Source: Pseudodesulfovibrio sp. 5S69
Lineage (GTDB): Bacteria; Desulfobacterota; Desulfovibrionia; Desulfovibrionales; Desulfovibrionaceae
Direction: 5' to 3'
Length of the DNA stretch: 64,000 nucleotides
Assembly (NCBI RefSeq): GCF_037094465.1
Contig: NZ_CP146609.1
Span: 2,109,501-2,173,500, forward strand
Shown here: positions 52,145 through 61,691 of the stretch, in pieces
Layout of the letters: the number at the start of each line of letters is the position of its first letter
How positions within the stretch are numbered: the stretch's first letter is position 1
Notes under the pieces: model-generated
The model's input: the letters and a program-made list of their open reading frames with translations, nothing else
Database searches by the model: none
What the model was told of the DNA's origin: nothing
Translations under genes and position numbers: made by a program

Positions 52145-52837
52145 ATGAGTGCTTCCATCAAGAAGGAGTTCCTCAAGGGGCTGTGGGACGAGCTGCCGCC
52201 GTTCCGCGTGGTCCTCGGGCTGTGCCCGACCCTGGCCGTGACCTCCACGGCCGAGAACGGATTCGGCATGGGCATGGCCGTGCTCTTCGTCCTGACCCTG
52301 TCCAACGCCATCATCTCGGCCCTGCGCAAGGTCATCCCGGGCAAGGTGCGCATCGCATGCTTCATCGTCATCGCGGCCTCCCTGGTGGTGGCCGTGGAGC
52401 TGCTCATGCAGGCGTACACCTATTCCCTGTACCAGCGGCTGGGCATCTTCGTGCCGCTGATCGTGGTCAACTGCATCATCCTGGGCCGGGCCGAGGCCTT
52501 CGCCTCCAAGAATCCGGTCCTGCCGTCCATCGCCGACGGCCTGGGCATGGGCCTTGGTTTCACCATGTCGCTGACCTTCCTCGGCGCTCTGCGCGAGGGG
52601 TTCGGCAGCGGCACGGTCTTCGGCATGCCGGTGGCCTGGGACGGCTTCCAGCCCGCCCATTTTATGGTCATGGCTCCCGGCGCGTTCGTCTGCCTGGGCC
52701 TGATTCTGGCGGGCATGAACGCGCTCAACCGGTACCTGAGCCGCCGCAAGGGCGAGCCGGAGACCGAGCCGCAGAATACGGCCTGCGCCTCCTGCGCGGG
52801 CTGCAACATGTGCATCACGGCCAAGAGGGAGGGGTAG
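52145..52837 (+). CDS. rnfE: Rnf complex subunit E with cysteine-rich C-terminal tail
   Basis: 230 residues, six TM helices. NGFGMGMAVLFVLTLSNAIISALRK, LGIFVPLIVVNCIILGRAEAFASKN and DGLGMGLGFTMSLTFLGALRE are diagnostic. RnfE and RnfA carry a membrane 2Fe-2S cluster between them; the Cys of VNCIILGRAE is one ligand. Unusually, the cytoplasmic C-terminus ends with CASCAGCNMC, four cysteines in ten residues, which I do not know from E. coli RsxE and which might bind a metal or an extra cluster. Confidence 0.93.
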   Translation: MSASIKKEFLKGLWDELPPFRVVLGLCPTLAVTSTAENGFGMGMAVLFVLTLSNAIISALRKVIPGKVRIACFIVIAASLVVAVELLMQAYTYSLYQRLGIFVPLIVVNCIILGRAEAFASKNPVLPSIADGLGMGLGFTMSLTFLGALREGFGSGTVFGMPVAWDGFQPAHFMVMAPGAFVCLGLILAGMNALNRYLSRRKGEPETEPQNTACASCAGCNMCITAKREG

Positions 52838-52840
52838 ATC

Positions 52841-53416
52841 ATGGATTACTTCATGCTGTTCATCTCGGCCATCTTCATCAACAACATCGTCCTGGTCCAG
52901 TACTTGGGCACCTGTCCGTTCATGGGCACGTCCAAGTCCACGGACGTGGCCATCGGCATGGGCGCGGCGGTCATCTTCGTCATGCTCATGGCCACGGCCT
53001 TCACCTGGCCCCTGCAACACTATGTGCTCACGCCGTACGGCATCGGCTACCTCCAGACCATCGTGTTCATCCTGGTCATCGCCTCCCTGGTCCAATTCGT
53101 GGAGCTGTTCCTGAAGAAGGTCATTCCGCCGCTGCACGCCTCGCTCGGGCTGTTTCTGCCCCTGATCACCACCAACTGCGCGGTCATGGGCGTGGCCATC
53201 ATGGTCCAGCGCAGCAACTATTCGTTCGTCAAGGCGATGGCCTTCTCCCTTGCCTCGGGCATCGGCTTCCTCATCGCCCTGGTCATCATCTCCGCCATTC
53301 GGGAGCGGCTGGACGTCTCCCCGGTGCCGGTCGTCTTTCGCGGCATCCCGGTGGCGCTCATCACGGCGGGCATCATGTCGCTGGTCTTCCTCGCCTTCCA
53401 GGGCATGGCCGCGTAA
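52841..53416 (+). CDS. rnfA: Rnf complex subunit A
   Basis: 191 residues, six TM helices. MDYFMLFISAIFINNIVLVQYLGTCPFMG and FLPLITTNCAVMG are the RnfA/NqrE signatures; cysteines in LGTCPF and TTNCAVMG are the ligands of the intramembrane 2Fe-2S cluster shared with RnfE. It is four bases after rnfE and 24 bases before rnfB. The complex couples ferredoxin:NAD electron transfer to Na+ or H+ movement. Confidence 0.95.
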   Translation: MDYFMLFISAIFINNIVLVQYLGTCPFMGTSKSTDVAIGMGAAVIFVMLMATAFTWPLQHYVLTPYGIGYLQTIVFILVIASLVQFVELFLKKVIPPLHASLGLFLPLITTNCAVMGVAIMVQRSNYSFVKAMAFSLASGIGFLIALVIISAIRERLDVSPVPVVFRGIPVALITAGIMSLVFLAFQGMAA

Positions 53417-53440
53417 CCGTACAAGCACAAGGACGAGATC

Positions 53441-55555
53441 ATGGTAACCTCATCCATATTGGTTCTGTTTCTCCTAGGGTTGACGGCCGCTTCGATCCTG
53501 GCGGTCGCCTCGCGCATCCTCTACGTCAAGGAGGACCCCCGCGTGGCCAGGGTCGAAGCGTGCCTGCCCGGCGCCAACTGCGGCGGCTGCGGCTTCCCCG
53601 GCTGTTCTGCGGCAGCCGCGGCCGTGGTCGACGGCATCGCGCCGCCCGAAGTCTGCGTGGTCGCCAACCTCGAGACCGCGGCCCGCATCGCCGGGATCAT
53701 GGGCGCCGAGGTGCAGTTCAAGGAGCCCAAGGTGGCCACCAACATCTGCAGCGGCGGATCGCGGGCCAACCTGCTCTTCGACTACAAGGGCGTGGAGGAC
53801 TGCCGCGCCGAGGCGCTGCTCTACGGCGGCGAGAAGTCCTGCGGCATCGGCTGCATCGGGCTCGGCACCTGCGTCAAGGTCTGCCCGTTCAACGCCATCC
53901 GTTTGAGTGACGCCGGGCTGCCCGTGGTGGACTGGAACGCCTGCCGGTCCTGCGGCAAGTGCGCCGAGGCATGCCCCACCGGGGCCATCCGCATCTCCAG
54001 CGTGACCAGCGTGCTCCTGCACCTCAACCAGACCGACGACTGCCTGGCCCCGTGCATGCAGAAGTGCCCGGCCCAGATCAACGTCCGGCGCTTCATCCAG
54101 CAGCTCAGGCAGGGCGACATGCGCGGCGCCTTGCTGACCATCAAGGAGCACAACCCGCTGCCGCTCATCGTCGGCCGCGTCTGTCCGGCCCCGTGCGAGA
54201 ACATCTGCCGCCGCAAGATCGTGGACGAGGGCGTGGCCATCCACACCCTGCAACGATTCGTGGCGGACTGGGAGATGCACTCCGGCGTACGCGTACCTCT
54301 GCACTGCAATCCGCCCAGCGGACACAGGGTGGCGATCATCGGCGGCGGTCCGGCCGGGCTGTCCTGCGCCTATTTCCTGCGCCGCGTGGGGCATGAGCCG
54401 GTCATCTTCGAGAAGCGCCAGCACATCGGCGGCATGATGCGCGGCGTCATTCCGGAATACCGGCTGCCCAAGAAGGTGGTGGACTGGGAGGTGCAGACCA
54501 TCCTCAACCTCGGGGTGGAGGCCCGCACCGGTGTGGCCTTCGGCAGGGACGTGACCGCGGCCGACCTTGAGCGCGAGGGCTTCGAGGCCATCTTCATCGC
54601 CACGGGTGCCTGGAAGGTACCGCCGCTGGGCATCGAGAACGACGACGCCGAGGGCGTGCTCGACGCGGTCTCGTTCCTCTATGGCGTGGGCCGGGAATAT
54701 ACCGACCTGCGCGGCAAGACCGTGGTCGTCGTGGGCGGCAGCAACACGGCCATGGACGTGGTCCGCAGCGCCGTGCGTCTCGGGGCCACGGTCATCGCCC
54801 TGGTGCCGAGCATCCAGCGCAAGATGTCCGCCAACAAGGACGAAATCCTGCGCGCCCTGGAGATCGGGGCCGACCTCCGGTACCTGACCGCGCCGTTGGA
54901 GCTGGTGGCCGAGGACGGGGCCGTCTGCGGCGTGACCTATTGCGACCTGGCCTATGACGACCCGGAAAAGGCCAAGGGCGACCCCAAGCCCGTGGCCGGG
55001 ACCAAGGCGTTCGTGGCGGCCGATCTGGTCATCGCGGCCACGGACCGCGTGGTCGACGACAGCCTGTTGCGCGACGCCGAAGGCAACCCCCTATTCAAGA
55101 CCGACAAGAAGACCGGAGGGATCGGCGCGAACCCGACCACGTTGCAAACCGACATCCCCAACGTGTTCGTGGGCGGAGAGGTCCACACCGGCCGCAACAT
55201 CCTGATACAGGCGGTGTCCGACGGGCGCCGCGCCGCACGTTCGATCCACTTCTACGTGACCCAGGGGACCGTCCCTGAACCGGACAATCAGCAGGTTCAG
55301 GTCATCCCGGAGACGATCCTCAAGGACATGCACGTGACGTACTCCATTCCCAGAGTACAGGAGCCCCTTGTCAGCGTGGACGAGCGGCGGCACACCTTCA
55401 AGGAGGAGGTGGCCGGTTCCATCACCTATGAAACGGCTCGTAAGGAGGCGAGCCGCTGCCTGCGTTGCGGGCTGACCTGCTACGACGCCGACGCCGGGGC
55501 CGAATACACCCTGGACGAGGACGTCACGGTCATCAGCGCACCGGGCAGGGAGTAA
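53441..55555 (+). CDS. rnfB: RnfB fused to a GltD-like NAD(P)H oxidoreductase
   Basis: 704 residues. Residues 1-28 are the RnfB membrane helix; then the cluster motif with Cys41, 47, 50 and 55 (CLPGANCGGCGFPGC) and two ferredoxin-type 4Fe-4S motifs (CIGLGTCVKVCPF and CRSCGKCAEACPTG, about 140-180). From about residue 200 a complete GltD-type module follows: cysteine region DDCLAPCMQKCPAQINVRRF, FAD-binding VAIIGGGPAGLSCAYFLRR (about 290), NAD(P)-binding VVVVGGSNTAMDVVRSA (about 430) and VFVGGEVHTGRNI. A final CLRCGLTCYD pair closes it. The usual RnfB has about 190-280 residues, so the complex here may accept electrons directly from NAD(P)H or perform flavin-based bifurcation. Confidence 0.92.
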   Translation: MVTSSILVLFLLGLTAASILAVASRILYVKEDPRVARVEACLPGANCGGCGFPGCSAAAAAVVDGIAPPEVCVVANLETAARIAGIMGAEVQFKEPKVATNICSGGSRANLLFDYKGVEDCRAEALLYGGEKSCGIGCIGLGTCVKVCPFNAIRLSDAGLPVVDWNACRSCGKCAEACPTGAIRISSVTSVLLHLNQTDDCLAPCMQKCPAQINVRRFIQQLRQGDMRGALLTIKEHNPLPLIVGRVCPAPCENICRRKIVDEGVAIHTLQRFVADWEMHSGVRVPLHCNPPSGHRVAIIGGGPAGLSCAYFLRRVGHEPVIFEKRQHIGGMMRGVIPEYRLPKKVVDWEVQTILNLGVEARTGVAFGRDVTAADLEREGFEAIFIATGAWKVPPLGIENDDAEGVLDAVSFLYGVGREYTDLRGKTVVVVGGSNTAMDVVRSAVRLGATVIALVPSIQRKMSANKDEILRALEIGADLRYLTAPLELVAEDGAVCGVTYCDLAYDDPEKAKGDPKPVAGTKAFVAADLVIAATDRVVDDSLLRDAEGNPLFKTDKKTGGIGANPTTLQTDIPNVFVGGEVHTGRNILIQAVSDGRRAARSIHFYVTQGTVPEPDNQQVQVIPETILKDMHVTYSIPRVQEPLVSVDERRHTFKEEVAGSITYETARKEASRCLRCGLTCYDADAGAEYTLDEDVTVISAPGRE

Positions 55556-55651
55556 TCCGGGACCCTCGAACGATCTCCCGATCGGGCCCGCATGCGCCTC
55601 ACCCTCCGAGGATAGCGCCCCCTGTCGCCCGGCGGACAGACGCATGAAGCC

Positions 55652-55693
55652 GCAGCCCCGGACACCATTCGTGTCCGGGGCTGCAATTGTCTT
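55652..55693 (+). terminator. Terminator of the rnf operon
   Basis: A perfect 14-bp stem (55652-55665 with 55671-55684), CATTC loop, then AATTGTCTT. It marks the end of the rnf unit before convergent speA. Confidence 0.8.
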
Positions 55694-55717
55694 GTCCGAT
55701 GCGTGCGGAGGAGCCGC

Positions 55718-57631
55718 CTACCGTTCCAGGTAGGTGTAGCCCCGCAGGCCGTTCTTGTAGGCCTGGAGGATTTCGCGGCGTTGGGCCGGGGTGATCAGCC
55801 CCTTGCGCACGCTCTGCTCGGCGGCCTCGCGGAAGCGGGTGAGCAACGCCTTGGTGTCGTATTCCACATAGGAGAGCACGTCCTCCACGGTGTCGCCTTC
55901 CAGTTCACCCACGAATTCGTACTTGCCGTCCTCCAGGATGCGGATGGTGACCACGTTGGTGTCGCCGAACAGGTTGTGCAGGTCGCCCAGCGTCTCCTGG
56001 TACGCGCCCACCAGGAAGGCTCCGAGGCAATATTCCTCCGAGCTCCTGAGGGCGTGCAGGCGCATGGTCCGGTTCACACCGGGGCCTTCGATGAAGCGGT
56101 CGATCTTGCCGTCGCAGTCGCAGGTGATGTCGGCCAGGGACCCCTCGCGGGTGGGCTCCTCGTCCAACCGGTGCACGGGCATGACCGGGAAGAGCTGGTC
56201 GATGGCCCAGGAGTCGGGAAGGGACTGGAACACGCTGAAATTGCAGTAGTAGATGTCCGAAAGGGTGCGGGCGATTCCCTCCAGTTCCAAAGGCAGGGTC
56301 GGCAGGTCGCGGGCCAGGACCGCGATGCCCCGCACGGTCTGCCAGAAGACGTTCTCGCCCAGGGCGCGCTCGCGGAAGGAGATGATCCCCTGGTTGAAGG
56401 CCTGGCGGACCTCGTCCCGATAGTAGAGGGCGTCGTTGAAGCTTTCCTGGACGTTGTCCAGGCTCAGGGCGAGCATGGTCTCGTGCAGGTGCCGGATGTG
56501 GACGCTGGTGTCCTCGGGCAGGTTTTTCGGGAGCGGCTCGGGCTCGAACCGGGCGGCGTCGAGCACGTTGAAGAGCAGCATGGAGTAGTAGGCCACCAGG
56601 GCCCGGCCGGATTCGGTGATGATGGTCGGGTGGGGGACGCCCTGCTCGTCGAGTACGGTCATGACCCCCTCGATGATATCCGCGCAGTACTCGTACACGG
56701 AATAATTGCGGCTGCTGGACAGGCTGGTCCGGGTGCCGTCGTAGTCCACGGCCAGGCCGCCGCCGAGGTCCAGATAGCGCATGCCCGCGCCCTCGGCCGT
56801 GAGGCCCGCGTATATGCGGCTGGCCTCGGCCACGCCCGAGCGAATTTCGCGGATGTTCGGGATCTGCGAGCCCAGGTGGTAGTGGAGCAGTTGCAGGCAG
56901 CCGAGCATCCCGGCCTCCTTGAGGCGGTCGATGACGTCGATGATCTGGGCCGCGTTGAGCCCGAAGATGGAGCGGTCCCCGCCGGACTCGGCCCATTGGC
57001 CGGTAGCCTGGGAGGCGAGCTTGGCGCGCACGCCGAGGATGGGCTCCACGCCGAGCGCCTTCGAACGCTCGATGATCAGCGGCAGTTCGCCCGGCATCTC
57101 GATGACCAGGACGCACTTGAAGCCGAGCTGCACGGCGTGCAGGGCCAGGTCCACGAACTCCTCGTCCTTGTACCCGTTGCATACGAGCACGGCGCCGGGG
57201 TCGCTGTGCATGCCCAGAGCCGCGATGAGTTCGGCCTTGCTCCCGGCCTCGAGCCCGTGGTGGTACTTGCGGCCGTGGCGGGTGACCGCCTCGACCACCT
57301 GTTGCTGCTGGTTGACCTTGATGGGGTACGCGCCGAGGTAGGTTCCCCTGTAGTCGAGGCTTTCCATGGCCTGAATGAAGCTGTCGTTGAGCAGGGAAAT
57401 CTGCGTGGCGAGCAGGTTCTCGATGCGCAGCAGCACCGGCAGGTCCAGGCCGCGCGCCTGGATTCCGGCAATGATTTCGGGGATGGGCACCGCCCCGGCG
57501 AAGTCGTCGGGCGTGGCGGTTACCTGGAGGTCTCCCTTTTCGGAGACGCCGAAGAAGCCCGCGCCCCATTCCCGGACGCGGTAGAGTTCCGCGGACCGCT
57601 CAGCGGTCCAGCCTTTGTGTGCATGGGTCAC
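55718..57631 (-). CDS. speA: Biosynthetic arginine decarboxylase
   Basis: 637 residues from the GTG at 57631 with GGAGG eight bases upstream; an overlapping ATG is out of frame. Fold III PLP decarboxylase: GAYPIKVNQQQQVVEAV carries the PLP lysine (about residue 98), then HGLEAGSKAEL, CNGYKDEEFVDLAL, LHYHLGSQIPNIREI (about 285), DLGGGLAVDYDG and the C-terminal YCNFSVFQSLPDSWAIDQLFPVMP region typical of SpeA. It makes agmatine from arginine, the first step towards putrescine and spermidine. Monocistronic, with the rnf operon convergent on it. Confidence 0.97.
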   Translation of the reverse strand: MTHAHKGWTAERSAELYRVREWGAGFFGVSEKGDLQVTATPDDFAGAVPIPEIIAGIQARGLDLPVLLRIENLLATQISLLNDSFIQAMESLDYRGTYLGAYPIKVNQQQQVVEAVTRHGRKYHHGLEAGSKAELIAALGMHSDPGAVLVCNGYKDEEFVDLALHAVQLGFKCVLVIEMPGELPLIIERSKALGVEPILGVRAKLASQATGQWAESGGDRSIFGLNAAQIIDVIDRLKEAGMLGCLQLLHYHLGSQIPNIREIRSGVAEASRIYAGLTAEGAGMRYLDLGGGLAVDYDGTRTSLSSSRNYSVYEYCADIIEGVMTVLDEQGVPHPTIITESGRALVAYYSMLLFNVLDAARFEPEPLPKNLPEDTSVHIRHLHETMLALSLDNVQESFNDALYYRDEVRQAFNQGIISFRERALGENVFWQTVRGIAVLARDLPTLPLELEGIARTLSDIYYCNFSVFQSLPDSWAIDQLFPVMPVHRLDEEPTREGSLADITCDCDGKIDRFIEGPGVNRTMRLHALRSSEEYCLGAFLVGAYQETLGDLHNLFGDTNVVTIRILEDGKYEFVGELEGDTVEDVLSYVEYDTKALLTRFREAAEQSVRKGLITPAQRREILQAYKNGLRGYTYLER

Positions 57632-57793
57632 TCATATATCCTCCCTCAAGATATGGAACCGGGAAATCCGGCGCATTCCGGCGGCATGTAGGGGCGGGGG
57701 CCCCGAATGTCAACACGAATATCCGTCCGGCGGCGGATTGTGACGAAAAAGAAAGGACGGCACCGGGCGGCCGGGGAACCTGGTGTCTTCGGA

Positions 57794-59197
57794 TCAGTTG
57801 GACGCTACGGCCGTCCCGTTCCGCTTGATGATTTTCTGCAGGCTGACCCGTTCGAGCCCGGCCAGGCGCGCCGCCTCCGAGATGTTGCCGCCGGTCCGGG
57901 CCAGGAGCCGCTCCAGGTAGGTCCGGGTGAATTCGTTGAGCACTCTGGCCTTGGCCTCCTTGTAGGCGTCGATATGCTCGTCCGTTTCCCCTGCGTCGCC
58001 GGGCCATGCCGCGCCGGGGCCGGACAACCTGCCCTCGGCCAGGCGCAGGTGGACCATCTCCACCTGGTTGCCGGGGCAGAAGACCGTCAGGCGGCGTACG
58101 GTGTTCTGCAACTCGCGCACGTTGCCGGGCCAGGGCCGTTCGCACAGGCAGGCGACCACCTCCGGGCTCAGGGTCTTGGGGTCGAGGTGCATCTCAAGGC
58201 AGGTCTGGTTCAGGAAATGCGCGGCCATGCGCGGAATGTCGTCGCGGTATTCCCGCAGGGGCGGGGTGTTCACGGTGAGCACGTTCAAGCGGTAGAACAG
58301 GTCCTCGCGGAACTCGCCCTCGTTGATGCGCTCCGGGAGGTTCCGGTTGGTGGTGGCCAGAATGCGCACGTCGATCTTGACGGCGGCGTTGGCCCCCACG
58401 GGCCGGATTTCGCGTTCCTGGAGCACACGCAGGAGCTTGGTTTGCATGGACATGGAGATGTCGCCGATTTCGTCGAGCAGGATGCTGCCGCCGCAGGCCG
58501 AGACGAACAGCCCCTGGCGGGCCTTGTCCGCTCCGGTGAAGGCGCCCTTGACGTGGCCGAAGAGCTCGCTCTCCAGCAACTGCTCCGGGATGGCCGGGCA
58601 GTTTACGGCCACGAAGGGGCCCTTGGCCCGGCTGCTCAGGCGGTGGATGTTCCCGGCCACGAGCTCCTTGCCCGTGCCGGATTCGCCGCAGATCAGCACA
58701 TTGTATTCCGAGGCGGCCACCGCGGCGATGGATTCCTTGAGGCGGCACATGGCCGGGGCCTTTCCCACCAGGGTGGACTCGCATCGGCCGGCCAGGGCGC
58801 GCAGGGCGCGGTTCTCGCCGAGCAGCCGCCCGCGCTCCAGCCCCTTCTGCACCGAGCGAGCCAGTTCTTCCCGTTTGACGGGCTTGGTCAGGAAGTCGTA
58901 GGCCCCGGCCTTGAGCGCGGTCACGGCGGCCTCCACGCTGCCGTAGCCGGTGACCAGGATCACGGTCAGGCCGGGCTCGATCTCCAGGGCTTGGTGCAGG
59001 AGCTCCTGGCCGTTCAGCTTGGGCATGCGCAGGTCCGTCAGCATGAGGTCCACGCTGTCCGACGACAGGATTTTCAGGGCTTCGGCCCCGTCGCCGGTCA
59101 GCGATATCTTTACCTCGGGAAAGCCTGCGGCGATGAGCCGGGCCAGCCCCTGGGCGAAATCGGGTTCATCGTCGACAAGCAATATGTGTTGGCTCAT
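57794..59197 (-). CDS. Sigma-54-dependent response regulator (NtrC family)
   Basis: 467 residues from the ATG at 59197, which overlaps the kinase stop (ATGA); the far longer open frame is a shadow of the kinase. Receiver (ILLVDDEPDFAQGL, LMLTDLRMPKLNG, YDFLTKPVKRE), AAA+ domain (Walker A CGESGTGKELVA, ELFGHVKGAFTGADKA contact loop, GGSILLDEIGDISM, REDLFYRLNV) and a C-terminal Fis-type HTH (GGNISEAARLAGLERVSLQKIIKR). It forms a pair with the haem-bearing kinase and should activate the divergent sigma-54 promoter at 61761. Confidence 0.96.
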   Translation of the reverse strand: MSQHILLVDDEPDFAQGLARLIAAGFPEVKISLTGDGAEALKILSSDSVDLMLTDLRMPKLNGQELLHQALEIEPGLTVILVTGYGSVEAAVTALKAGAYDFLTKPVKREELARSVQKGLERGRLLGENRALRALAGRCESTLVGKAPAMCRLKESIAAVAASEYNVLICGESGTGKELVAGNIHRLSSRAKGPFVAVNCPAIPEQLLESELFGHVKGAFTGADKARQGLFVSACGGSILLDEIGDISMSMQTKLLRVLQEREIRPVGANAAVKIDVRILATTNRNLPERINEGEFREDLFYRLNVLTVNTPPLREYRDDIPRMAAHFLNQTCLEMHLDPKTLSPEVVACLCERPWPGNVRELQNTVRRLTVFCPGNQVEMVHLRLAEGRLSGPGAAWPGDAGETDEHIDAYKEAKARVLNEFTRTYLERLLARTGGNISEAARLAGLERVSLQKIIKRNGTAVASN

Positions 59198-61590
59198 TCG
59201 GCCTCCTCGGCGTCCTTGGCGGCCAGGGGCAGGTACACGCGAAAGAGCGCGCCGCCGCCGGGCCTGTTTTCCACCTCGATATCGCCGCCCAGGTCGCGGA
59301 TCAGGCTGTAGATCACGGCCAGGCCGAGGCCCGTTCCCTTGCCCGCCTCCTTGGTGGAGAAGAAGGGGTCGAACACGCGGTTGAGGTGCTCGGGCAGGAT
59401 GCCGGTCCCGTTGTCGGCCACGGTGATCTCGGCGAAGCGTTTGCCCGCGGCGATGATGACGCGCACCTCGCCCGTGCGCACCTCCTTTTCCTCCAGACCG
59501 CTGACCGCGTCCAGGGCGTTCATGATCAGGTTGGTCAGAATGTGCTCCAGGGCGTCGGCCCCGGCCCCCAGCGGCGGGATTTCCGTGGCCGCCTCCAGGA
59601 GGAGTTTCGCCCCGCACGACTTGGCCCTGGGCTGGAGCAGGTCCACCGTGGCCGAGGCCATGGCGGTCAGGTCGCCGGGCTCGCGGGAGGCCGGGCGCGG
59701 GCGGCTGAAGTCCAGGAGGTCGCGGACCACGCGCTGGGCCAGTTCGGTGTGGCGGATGATCACCGCGAGGTCCGCCTGGGCCTGGCCGTCCTTCTGCGAG
59801 GCGGCCAGCAGTTCGGCGTAGCACAGGATGACGCCCAGCGGGTTGTTGATCTCGTGCGCCAGCCCGGCCGCGAGCTGCCCCACGGCGACTATGCGTTCGT
59901 TGCGCACCATCTGGTCCTCCATGCGCCGTTCCATGGTCACTTCGCGCAGCGAGGCCACGGTGCGGCGGCCCTTGGTTTCCGTGAGCGGGTAGAGGTGGGC
60001 CACGAAGATGCGTCCGTCCGGCAGCTCGAATTCGCCGCAGCCAGTATCCCTGGTGGCGTCGTGGATCATTTTCAGCAGGCTGGCGACTCCGGGATCGTCC
60101 AGGGTGTCGGCCAGATGGACGGCCGTGGAGTTGGCCAGGAGCACGGCGTCGCCCGAGTCCAGCAGAAGGAGCGGGTCCGCGATGCCCTCGAACAGGGAGG
60201 AGAGCATGGCGTTCTGGGTCAGGAGCCCGTCCAGGGCCTCCATGTTCTCCATGGCGATGCCCAATTGCTGGCCGATGGCCCGGGCCAGGTCGACCAGCCG
60301 GTCGGAGCGTTCCTGGGGCTGGTCCCAATAGAGGTTCAGGAGGCCCCGGCTGGTCCCCGAGGTCTGCACCGGGATGTGCCAGGAGAGGTCGCCCATGCGG
60401 GGGTCGATCCCGGTGACCAGGTCGTGCCAGTCCTCCGGCAGTTCGGGCGGGACGTCGGGGTCGGGCCAGGAGGCGAAGTCCGTGGCGGCCAGGACGCAGA
60501 CATAGCCCGCCCTGGACGCGCCGAAGCGGCGGGCGATGAGCTCCAGCCCGGCGCGCAGCAGTTCCTGTTTGGTCTGGCTGCGGTTCAGGCTGTCCAGGAG
60601 CGAGACGAACAGGGCCACGTCGGCGCGACGGTCGTCGGCAAGCCGGGTCAGGTCCACGGTGCGCTCGGCCACCTTGTCCTCCAGGGTGGCGGCGTATTCC
60701 TTGAGGTCCACGCGCGCTTGGCGCAGGTGCTCGGCGAAGAGTTCGAAGCCGTGCAGCAGCCCCTCGATCTCGTCCTCTTGGGGCAGGAACAGCTCGGTCT
60801 GGAGCGGGGCCTCGTCCGGGAACAGGCGCTGCATGACCCCGGTGACGCGGCCCAGGCTGTGGACCACCAGGCGGTGAAAGAATCCCTGGATGATCAGGAA
60901 CTGGACCAGGATGCCCAGGGCGAACAGCAGGGCGAAGGACAGGGTGGCGTCGCGGATGCCGCCCACGTCCCGCTCGACCTTGAGCCGAACCATGTCGATG
61001 CCCGCCAGGCCGCCCACGTGATTGCCGAAGCCGCGCACGTCGCCGTAGCGTTCGATAAGCTCGTGCGGAGCCTCTTCCGGAGCGCCGTGGCAGTGCATGC
61101 AGGAGACGTCGTAGCGCTGGGCGTAGACCGTGATGAAGTAGCGCTCGCCGTCCGCGTTCCGGAATTCCTCAAGGTGGTTCAACTCGGGGTCCGCCCGGAA
61201 GCGGTCGATGAACTCGCGCTCCAGGGGAGTGGCTTCGGAGTCGGGGTTGCGCGCGCCCTCGGTGACGCGGCGGTAGGTGAAGCTGTTGTGCTCCAGGTTG
61301 GGGTCGCTCATGACCGCGCGGGTCACGTAGGAGGCGCTCATGGCCTCGAGCACGAAATGGTCGCTGGGCAGAGTCTTGTACATGACCGGGCGCAGGGTGT
61401 TGCGGACGTAGCGCTGCACGGCCTCGACCTGGGCCAGGATGAGCGAGGCCTTTTCCCGCGCCTCTCCCTCCATGAGGCGGTTGAGGTGGATGTTCAGGCC
61501 CACGGCGAAAAAGGCCACCAGGCCCGTCATGAGCAGGAACAATCCGGTAAAGAACTTGCTTTGCAGGCTGTGCGGCATGAGCCGGCGCAT
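59194..61590 (-). CDS. Membrane sensor kinase with a c-type haem sensor domain
   Basis: 798 residues. TM1 at about 13-32, a periplasmic domain of the Tll0287/DUF3365 type (about 35-210) and TM2 at about 214-240. The sensor contains Cys164-Met-His-Cys167-His168 (CMHCH), a covalent haem-binding motif, followed by GAPEEAPHELIERYGDVRGFG typical of that family. Then a HAMP-like linker, a GAF region (about 330-480), a PAS-like region (about 485-560), HisKA with H-box LAAGLAHEINNPLGVIL and HATPase (LNLIMNALDAV-like LTNLIMNALDAV, VADNGTGILPEH, GKGTGLGLAVIYSL). It likely senses redox state or a gas through the haem and phosphorylates the NtrC-type partner. Confidence 0.93.
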   Translation of the reverse strand: MRRLMPHSLQSKFFTGLFLLMTGLVAFFAVGLNIHLNRLMEGEAREKASLILAQVEAVQRYVRNTLRPVMYKTLPSDHFVLEAMSASYVTRAVMSDPNLEHNSFTYRRVTEGARNPDSEATPLEREFIDRFRADPELNHLEEFRNADGERYFITVYAQRYDVSCMHCHGAPEEAPHELIERYGDVRGFGNHVGGLAGIDMVRLKVERDVGGIRDATLSFALLFALGILVQFLIIQGFFHRLVVHSLGRVTGVMQRLFPDEAPLQTELFLPQEDEIEGLLHGFELFAEHLRQARVDLKEYAATLEDKVAERTVDLTRLADDRRADVALFVSLLDSLNRSQTKQELLRAGLELIARRFGASRAGYVCVLAATDFASWPDPDVPPELPEDWHDLVTGIDPRMGDLSWHIPVQTSGTSRGLLNLYWDQPQERSDRLVDLARAIGQQLGIAMENMEALDGLLTQNAMLSSLFEGIADPLLLLDSGDAVLLANSTAVHLADTLDDPGVASLLKMIHDATRDTGCGEFELPDGRIFVAHLYPLTETKGRRTVASLREVTMERRMEDQMVRNERIVAVGQLAAGLAHEINNPLGVILCYAELLAASQKDGQAQADLAVIIRHTELAQRVVRDLLDFSRPRPASREPGDLTAMASATVDLLQPRAKSCGAKLLLEAATEIPPLGAGADALEHILTNLIMNALDAVSGLEEKEVRTGEVRVIIAAGKRFAEITVADNGTGILPEHLNRVFDPFFSTKEAGKGTGLGLAVIYSLIRDLGGDIEVENRPGGGALFRVYLPLAAKDAEEAE

Positions 61591-61691
61591 GGTACCCCTC
61601 TTGGCTTTGCGGGAAGCATATGCGGCCGGGAGATCGAATGCAACAGGGGCGGTTTCAACTGCGTCCTTTCGGCAGCAGGGTGTAACCGCAA

